From assembly GCA_902565935.1 (NCBI GenBank), contig CACFGT010000001.1, positions 1 through 64,000 on the forward strand: DNA of 64,000 bases. Reading direction: 5' to 3'. The notes under the pieces were generated by a model that searched no databases, had not been told where the DNA came from, and saw only the letters and a program-made list of their open reading frames with translations. Position numbers and translations under genes: made by a program. Source of the stretch: an uncultured Pelagibacteraceae bacterium. Its GTDB lineage: Bacteria > Pseudomonadota > Alphaproteobacteria > Pelagibacterales > Pelagibacteraceae. Each line of letters starts with the position of its first letter. The stretch's first letter is position 1. Positions 59,300 through 64,000 of the stretch are shown here, one piece after another.

Positions 59300-60629
59300 T
59301 GATAACTCAGATATAAGAAACATCTTAAATGATTTAATCTTAGATGCAGGATATAAGACGAGAATTGCTGCAAATTACAATCAAGCCTTATCCGAAATTG
59401 ATAAAAAAATGCCCGATGTTGCAATTTTAGATGTAAAATTAGATAAGGGTGATAATGATGGAATTGAATTATTAACTCACATAAAATCCAAAAATAAAGA
59501 TGTACCAGTTATTATAATTACTGGTCACGCAAATGTAGAAATGGCTGTAAACTCATTAAAACATGGTGCATTTGAATTTATTGAAAAACCTTTTGATCAA
59601 AATAGATTGTTAAATTTTGTAAAACGAGCGGTTGAAAATCTAAAACTTAAATCACAAAATAAAGAGTATGAAACAAAATTATTTTATTCATACGAATTAA
59701 TAGGAAATAGTAAAAATATATCAAACATTAGGGAACAAATTGAAAAAATTTCAATAACAGAAAGCAGAGTCTTAATTAATGGACCATCTGGTTCAGGAAA
59801 AGAATTAGTAGCAAGAAAAATTCATAAACAATCTAAGAGAAATAATAAACCATTTATAATTTTAAATGGTGCATTACTAGATGCAAATAAATATGAGTTA
59901 GAATTATTTGGGGAAGAAAAAAATAATGGTTCAATTTCTTACGGTGCTTTAGAAAAAGCTAATCAAGGCACATTATTAATTGATCAAGTGTCTGAAATTC
60001 CTTTAGATATTCAGTCGAAAATATTAAGAGTTTTAACAGATCAAAAATTTAAAAGATTAAATGGAAATGATGATATTAACGTAGATGTAAGAATTATTTG
60101 TTCATCTAGCAAAGACCTTAAAGAAGAGATTTCAATTGGAAATTTTAGAGAAGATCTTTATCATAGACTTAATGTTTTTGAAATTAACATAAAACCTTTA
60201 AATGACAGAATTTCAGATATTCCCTTATTGATAGAATATTTTTCAAAGAAAATTTCTGAAAACTACGGTATTAAGAATTTAGCTATTGATGACAATGATA
60301 GTTATATTCTTAATCATAATTGGCATGGAAACGTAAGAGAATTGCGTAATCTTATTGAACGTATTGCAATTTTACAGCCAGAAAATAGAGAGAAAATTTC
60401 AATTATCATCAAAGAGTCTTTAAAAAATGACAATTTTGATAACAAAATAGCTGAAAATAACTTATCAGTCCCTCTTAAAGAGGCTAGAGAAAAATTTGAA
60501 AAAGAGTATTTAACTATTCAACTTAAAAAATTTAATGGAAATATATCAAAAACAGCAAGCTTTGTTGGTATGGAAAGAAGTGCCCTTCATCGTAAATTAA
60601 AAGGCTTGGGAATAAAAGAATTTAATTAA
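59274..60629 (+). CDS. ntrX: NtrX-type response regulator with degenerate AAA+ domain
   Basis: Partner of NtrY, overlapping it by 26 bases. The receiver domain (1-120) is intact: D9, D10, phosphoacceptor D53, T83, K105. The central AAA+ domain (about 140-370) has Walker A GPSGSGKE (170-177), but the sigma-54 contact loop GAFTGA is replaced by NNGSISYGA (217-225) and Walker B reads LLIDQ, with Gln238 where catalytic Glu is expected. FREDLYHRLNV is kept. A Fis-type helix-turn-helix closes the protein (KTASFVGMERSALHRKLKGLG). It should bind DNA but probably does not activate sigma-54. Confidence 0.93.
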   Translation: MSVEILIVDDNSDIRNILNDLILDAGYKTRIAANYNQALSEIDKKMPDVAILDVKLDKGDNDGIELLTHIKSKNKDVPVIIITGHANVEMAVNSLKHGAFEFIEKPFDQNRLLNFVKRAVENLKLKSQNKEYETKLFYSYELIGNSKNISNIREQIEKISITESRVLINGPSGSGKELVARKIHKQSKRNNKPFIILNGALLDANKYELELFGEEKNNGSISYGALEKANQGTLLIDQVSEIPLDIQSKILRVLTDQKFKRLNGNDDINVDVRIICSSSKDLKEEISIGNFREDLYHRLNVFEINIKPLNDRISDIPLLIEYFSKKISENYGIKNLAIDDNDSYILNHNWHGNVRELRNLIERIAILQPENREKISIIIKESLKNDNFDNKIAENNLSVPLKEAREKFEKEYLTIQLKKFNGNISKTASFVGMERSALHRKLKGLGIKEFN

Positions 60630-62020
60630 TGAATATAATTATTTGTGGGGCTGGAAGAGTAGGTTTTACAATTGCAAAACTTTTAAGTGAGCAAGGTCAT
60701 TCAATTACAGTAATAGATCAATCCAGTGAAGATATACAAAAAATCAACGAAAGCTTGGATGTTAAAGCAATTGTGGGAAAGGCTACTTATCCATCAATTC
60801 TTGAAAAAGCGAATGCAGTTGAAACAGATATGATTATAGCTGTTACAAGAAATGACGAAATTAATATGTTAATTTGTCAAATAGCTTTTTCAATTTTTAA
60901 TATTCCAAAAAAAATTGCAAGAATTAGATCTCAAGATTATTTAAATCCTAAATTTTCAGGTGTATATAATAAAGAAAACTTACCAATCGATGTGATTATT
61001 TCACCTGAAAGAGAAATAGCTAAATCTATTCAGCGTAAATTAGAGGCCCCAGGAGCTTTAGATAGTGTTCCATTTGCTGATAATAAAATAAAATTACTTG
61101 AAATTTTGATTAAGGAAGATTGCAAATCAATAGATATTAAATTTAACGAGTTATCAAAAAAATACCCAAAATTAGAAGCTAATATTATCGGTATAAATAG
61201 AGGTGATAAATTCTTTATTCCCAAGAAAACAGATGCAGTTAAAAAAGATGATAAAATTTATGTAATTATAAATTCGTCACAAATGGCAGAAACTTTAAGA
61301 GCTTTTGGAAGAGAGGAAAAAATTTCAAAAAAAATTTTGATTATTGGTGGTGGAAATATTGGATTTAATCTTGCAAAAAATATTGAAGAAACTTTGGAAA
61401 CGATAAGAGTTAAAATTGTCGAGAAAGATAAACAACGAGCAGAATTTTTAGCAAGTGAACTTAATGACTCAATTATAATTAATGGCGATGGATTAGATGA
61501 AGAAGTTTTAACAGAAGCAAATTTAGATGAATCGGAGACCGTACTAGCATTGACGAATGATGATGAAGATAATCTGATGGTAAGCGTTCTTGTAGAAAAG
61601 TTTGCAAAAGACCAAAAAGATTTTGATGATAAAAGAACTATGGCTTTGATTAATAAACCAAATTATTCTTTACTTCAATCTTCACTCAAAATTGATGATC
61701 TTATCGATCCTAGGATGACAACAGTTTCAAGTATATTAAAACATGTTCATAAGGGAACAATTGAAAATGCCTATACCATATCAAATGGTGAATATGAGGT
61801 AATAGAAGCAGAAATAATTGAGTCTTCTGAATTAATGAATATGGAAATAAAGAATTTAAGCTTACCAGATGAGTTACGAATTGGAGCTGTACTAAGAGAT
61901 GAAAAAATCATTATTCCTAGATCTAATTTTGTTTTTAAAAAAGATGACAGAGTTGTTTTTATTGTCAAAAAGGACTCAATTTCTTTTGTAGAAAATATTT
62001 TCAGATTAAGTTCTGTTTAA
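60629..62020 (+). CDS. trkA: Trk potassium uptake regulatory protein TrkA
   Basis: Cytoplasmic NAD-binding gating subunit of the TrkH channel. Two RCK_N domains are seen, IICGAGRVGFTIAKLLSEQGHSITVID at the start and ILIIGGGNIGFNLAKNIEE near 236, each followed by an RCK_C domain. Length 463 is typical. It overlaps ntrX by one base; ntrX-trkA adjacency is conserved in alphaproteobacteria. Confidence 0.95.
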   Translation: MNIIICGAGRVGFTIAKLLSEQGHSITVIDQSSEDIQKINESLDVKAIVGKATYPSILEKANAVETDMIIAVTRNDEINMLICQIAFSIFNIPKKIARIRSQDYLNPKFSGVYNKENLPIDVIISPEREIAKSIQRKLEAPGALDSVPFADNKIKLLEILIKEDCKSIDIKFNELSKKYPKLEANIIGINRGDKFFIPKKTDAVKKDDKIYVIINSSQMAETLRAFGREEKISKKILIIGGGNIGFNLAKNIEETLETIRVKIVEKDKQRAEFLASELNDSIIINGDGLDEEVLTEANLDESETVLALTNDDEDNLMVSVLVEKFAKDQKDFDDKRTMALINKPNYSLLQSSLKIDDLIDPRMTTVSSILKHVHKGTIENAYTISNGEYEVIEAEIIESSELMNMEIKNLSLPDELRIGAVLRDEKIIIPRSNFVFKKDDRVVFIVKKDSISFVENIFRLSSV

Positions 62021-62024
62021 ATAA

Positions 62025-63431
62025 ATGATAAAATTACAACTTAAATATTTAAGTTTCTTTTTTGGTCTTATTTCAATTTTATCTTTTTTTAATATTATTT
62101 ACTCTTATTATTTTAATTTATATCTTAATATAAATACTTATTATTTGAGTTTGATTATATCTTTTTTGATATCTATTCTTTTTTTTAAATTAAATTCTAA
62201 TGAAAAAAAACAATCAATATTTGATAAAATTTTAACTGTCTTATTAGGATATATCTTTATTCCATTAATTTTATGTATTCCGTTTTATTACAGTATTTAT
62301 AATCTAACATTGCTTAATTCATATTTTGAAACAGTTTCTGGATTTACTTCAACAGGTTTTACTATCTTTGAAAATATCAAAAATATTGATCAAAGTTTAA
62401 TTTTATGGAGATCTTCTACCCAATGGATCGGAGGCCTATATTTTCTTTTTTCTATAATTTTTTTAATAGATATATACGATGAAAATTTTAAAAAGACTTT
62501 AACAAATTTTATATCTTTTGATAGTTCAGAAGTTTTTAAACAAGCTTTAAAAATTTTTTTTTTATATTCTGGTTTGACATTATTAATTTTTTTAATTTTA
62601 AATTTTTTTTCAATAAGATCTTTTAACTCACTCAATTTAGCTTTTACGCTTATATCTTCGGGTGGTTTTCTACCAGTTAATGATCTTTCAAATATTTTAA
62701 AAGATAATACTCAAATAATAGTCTTATCAATATTAATGTTGTTATCTTTTTTTAGTATTTTTTTTAGCTATAACTTAATTTTTTTTAAAAAAAAGAACAT
62801 GAATTTTTTTTATGAGGATTTTCACTTATTAGTTTACCTTCTTATAATAACGGGTATTTTTTTTCTTTTTTTTAGTTTAAATGTTGATTTTTCAATTAAT
62901 TTTTTATCTATAACTAGTAGCATATCTAATATTGGATTTTCCTTAGAAAATGATCAACATAATTTATCTCTTTTATTCTTAATTTTAGTAATCATTGGCG
63001 GTTCCTTTTTTTCTACAAGTTCAGGTTTAAGATTTATAAAGATTTATTCTTTATTAAAGTATTCTTTGAACCAAATTTTATCTTTTAGTAGGCCGAAAAA
63101 TGTATTCACAAATAAATTAATATTCACAAAGATAAATTTTGATTTTCAAGAAATTAATAAATATTTCTTAACAATTCTTATTTTTATAATGTCACTTTTT
63201 ATTCTTACAATTTTATTAACTATAAGTGGCATTGGATTTGAGAGTTCATTCAAATTATCTATATTAACTTTAATGAATACAGTAAATTCCTCTATTTATG
63301 GTTTAAATGATTTTGATTTTGATAATCTCAATTTTTTTATTAAGTATTGTCTGATTTTATTCATGATTATCGGTAGAATTGAATTATTAACAATATTACT
63401 ACTTTTTAAAAAATTCTTATTTAAAAATTAG
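62025..63431 (+). CDS. trkH: Trk potassium transporter membrane subunit TrkH
   Basis: Potassium-translocating subunit with about ten hydrophobic helices. The selectivity-filter-like segments are TVSGFTSTGFTIF, LISSGGFLPVND, SSISNIGFSLEN and LMNTVNSSIYG, one per pseudo-repeat. GGSFFSTSSGLRFIKIY is also family-typical. Length 468 is normal. It is four bases after trkA, forming a complete K+ uptake pair. Confidence 0.94.
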   Translation: MIKLQLKYLSFFFGLISILSFFNIIYSYYFNLYLNINTYYLSLIISFLISILFFKLNSNEKKQSIFDKILTVLLGYIFIPLILCIPFYYSIYNLTLLNSYFETVSGFTSTGFTIFENIKNIDQSLILWRSSTQWIGGLYFLFSIIFLIDIYDENFKKTLTNFISFDSSEVFKQALKIFFLYSGLTLLIFLILNFFSIRSFNSLNLAFTLISSGGFLPVNDLSNILKDNTQIIVLSILMLLSFFSIFFSYNLIFFKKKNMNFFYEDFHLLVYLLIITGIFFLFFSLNVDFSINFLSITSSISNIGFSLENDQHNLSLLFLILVIIGGSFFSTSSGLRFIKIYSLLKYSLNQILSFSRPKNVFTNKLIFTKINFDFQEINKYFLTILIFIMSLFILTILLTISGIGFESSFKLSILTLMNTVNSSIYGLNDFDFDNLNFFIKYCLILFMIIGRIELLTILLLFKKFLFKN

Positions 63432-63460
63432 TTTATTATTGTATATGTATATTTTCCAAT

Positions 63461-63537
63461 GCGCCCTTAGCTCAGCTGGATAGAGCATCGGTTTTCTAAA
63501 CCGAGGGTCGTAGGTTCGAATCCTTCAGGGCGCGCCA
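63461..63537 (+). tRNA. tRNA-Arg (anticodon UCU)
   Basis: Cloverleaf with acceptor GCGCCCT pairing AGGGCGC, D-arm AGCTCAGCTGGATAGAGC, anticodon stem TCGGT/ACCGA around loop TTTCTAA (anticodon TCT), T-arm AGGTTCGAATCCT and an encoded CCA at 63535-63537. Length is 77. It reads AGA/AGG, AGA being the dominant Arg codon in this AT-rich sequence. Confidence 0.97.
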
Positions 63538-63712
63538 TTTTTATTGATAATTTTGAACTTTTTTTTAATATTTTACTTGACGGGCATCTGTCCAAATTTC
63601 TAAATCCAATTAATTTTTTCTTGAAGAGGGTTTTTTATCATGGTTAAATTATGAATATTCAAAACGAAGTTTTGAATTATTTGTTAACAAATAAATAACA
63701 GAAGGAAGAATA
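63538..63712 (+). promoter_or_regulatory. Leader of the amino-acid binding protein gene: two promoter candidates and a dyad
   Basis: This 175-base gap, the longest in the window, holds TTGACG at 63577-63582 (with only CTAAAT 17 bases on) and a better pair TTGAAG 63621-63626 and TTAAAT 63644-63649 with a 17-base spacer. Just after the latter is an 8-bp perfect dyad, TTCAAAAC (63658-63665) and GTTTTGAA (63669-63676), with a GAA loop. An imperfect dyad GGGCA-TC-TGTCC follows the first -35. A clear Shine-Dalgarno AAGGA is at 63702-63706. Confidence 0.5.
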
Positions 63713-64000
63713 ATGTTTAAATACTTAAAACAATTAACTTCTTTAGTTGCTGTATTTGCTGTGTTGTTTGCTTTTACAACAGAGACTATGGCTGCTAAAA
63801 AATCAAAAACACTTAAAAACACTCAAAAGAAAGGTTTTGTAAGATGTGGAGTATCTCAAGGTCTTCCAGGATTTTCCAATGCTGATGCAGCGGGAAATTG
63901 GACTGGTGTTGACGTTGATGTATGTAGAGCGGTAGCTGCTGCGGTATTAGGTGATGCAAACAAAGTTAAGTTTACACCATTAAGTGCTAAAGAGAGATTT
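63713..64000 (+). CDS. aapJ: General L-amino acid ABC transporter, periplasmic binding protein (3' end outside window)
   Basis: The first 96 codons of a solute-binding protein. A signal peptide (hydrophobic core SLVAVFAVLFAFTTETMAA, about 10-28) precedes LKNTQKKGFVRCGVSQGLPGFSNADAAGNWTGVDVDVCRAVAAAVLGDANKVKF. The CGVSQGLPGFS and GVDVDVCRAVAAA blocks are characteristic of the AapJ/BztA/YhdW group. The better GC content of the third positions and strong Shine-Dalgarno suggest high expression. Proximity to ntrYX fits nitrogen-linked uptake. The reading frame is open to the window edge. Confidence 0.92.
   Translation, partial: MFKYLKQLTSLVAVFAVLFAFTTETMAAKKSKTLKNTQKKGFVRCGVSQGLPGFSNADAAGNWTGVDVDVCRAVAAAVLGDANKVKFTPLSAKERF

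Noticed and set aside
62390-62635. Open frame of 81 codons antisense to trkH, and other long antisense or shifted frames such as those inside nuoF, lolC and bamA
   Set aside because: They lie wholly inside strongly conserved genes and show no domain or start-site support; they are frame shadows.
1-64000. CRISPR arrays, insertion sequences, prophage, integrases or defence systems
   Set aside because: I saw no direct-repeat arrays, transposase-like proteins, terminal inverted repeats or foreign base composition anywhere in the window.

Overview
The window is AT-rich chromosomal DNA with very tight packing, Lys/Asn/Ile-rich proteins and intergenic gaps of mostly 0-90 bases. These traits, the alphaproteobacterial gene order and the lone NtrYX pair beside a general amino-acid binding protein point to a streamlined marine alphaproteobacterium of the SAR11 clade (Candidatus Pelagibacter or a close relative). 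Nothing looks mobile: I see no insertion sequence, phage gene, CRISPR array or toxin-antitoxin pair. No stretch over 300 bases lacks a gene.

Layout. (1) 1-5718: proteostasis block tig (5' end cut off), clpP, clpX, lon, then an unannotated 39-residue membrane ORF. (2) 5798-5965: tRNA-Val(UAC) and tRNA-Asp(GUC) behind a good promoter. (3) 6073-29768: a co-directional run with no gap above 15 bases. It holds all 14 complex I genes nuoA-N, then birA, coaX, rnj, a DUF1467 gene, proS, lolC, lolD and dnaE. nuoD carries a one-base frameshift in a run of seven Gs. (4) 29893-41537: rpsB (behind a probable pseudoknot leader), tsf, frr, uppS, cdsA, dxr, bamA, skp/ompH, fabZ, lpxD, lpxA, lpxI, lpxB, covering translation, isoprenoid and phospholipid precursors, and outer-membrane and lipid A synthesis. 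(5) 41514-48926, minus strand: ppiD-like, trpE, trpG, trpD, trpC, then lexA-gltX behind an SOS box. (6) 48982-55433: tpiA, secG, pyrG, kdsA, eno, ftsB-like, lipA and a Coq10/RatA-like gene. (7) 55410-57473, minus strand: ispDF fusion, pgpA, cinA C-terminal domain. (8) 57500-63431: ntrY, ntrX, trkA, trkH, then tRNA-Arg(UCU) and the start of an aapJ/yhdW-type amino-acid binding protein that runs off the window.

The order is the familiar alphaproteobacterial backbone with pieces missing at several junctions: hupB after lon, pyrH between tsf and frr, rseP between dxr and bamA, pdh/lpd between ftsB and lipA, and dusB-ntrB-ntrC before ntrY. The neighbours at these junctions often abut or overlap. 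I found no new multi-gene system. The observations most worth following are the NtrX with a degenerate AAA+ domain (no GAFTGA loop, Walker B Glu replaced by Gln), the rpsB leader pseudoknot, the lexA-gltX SOS promoter, the nuoD frameshift, the 39-residue ORF and the dyad-containing leader of the amino-acid transporter gene.
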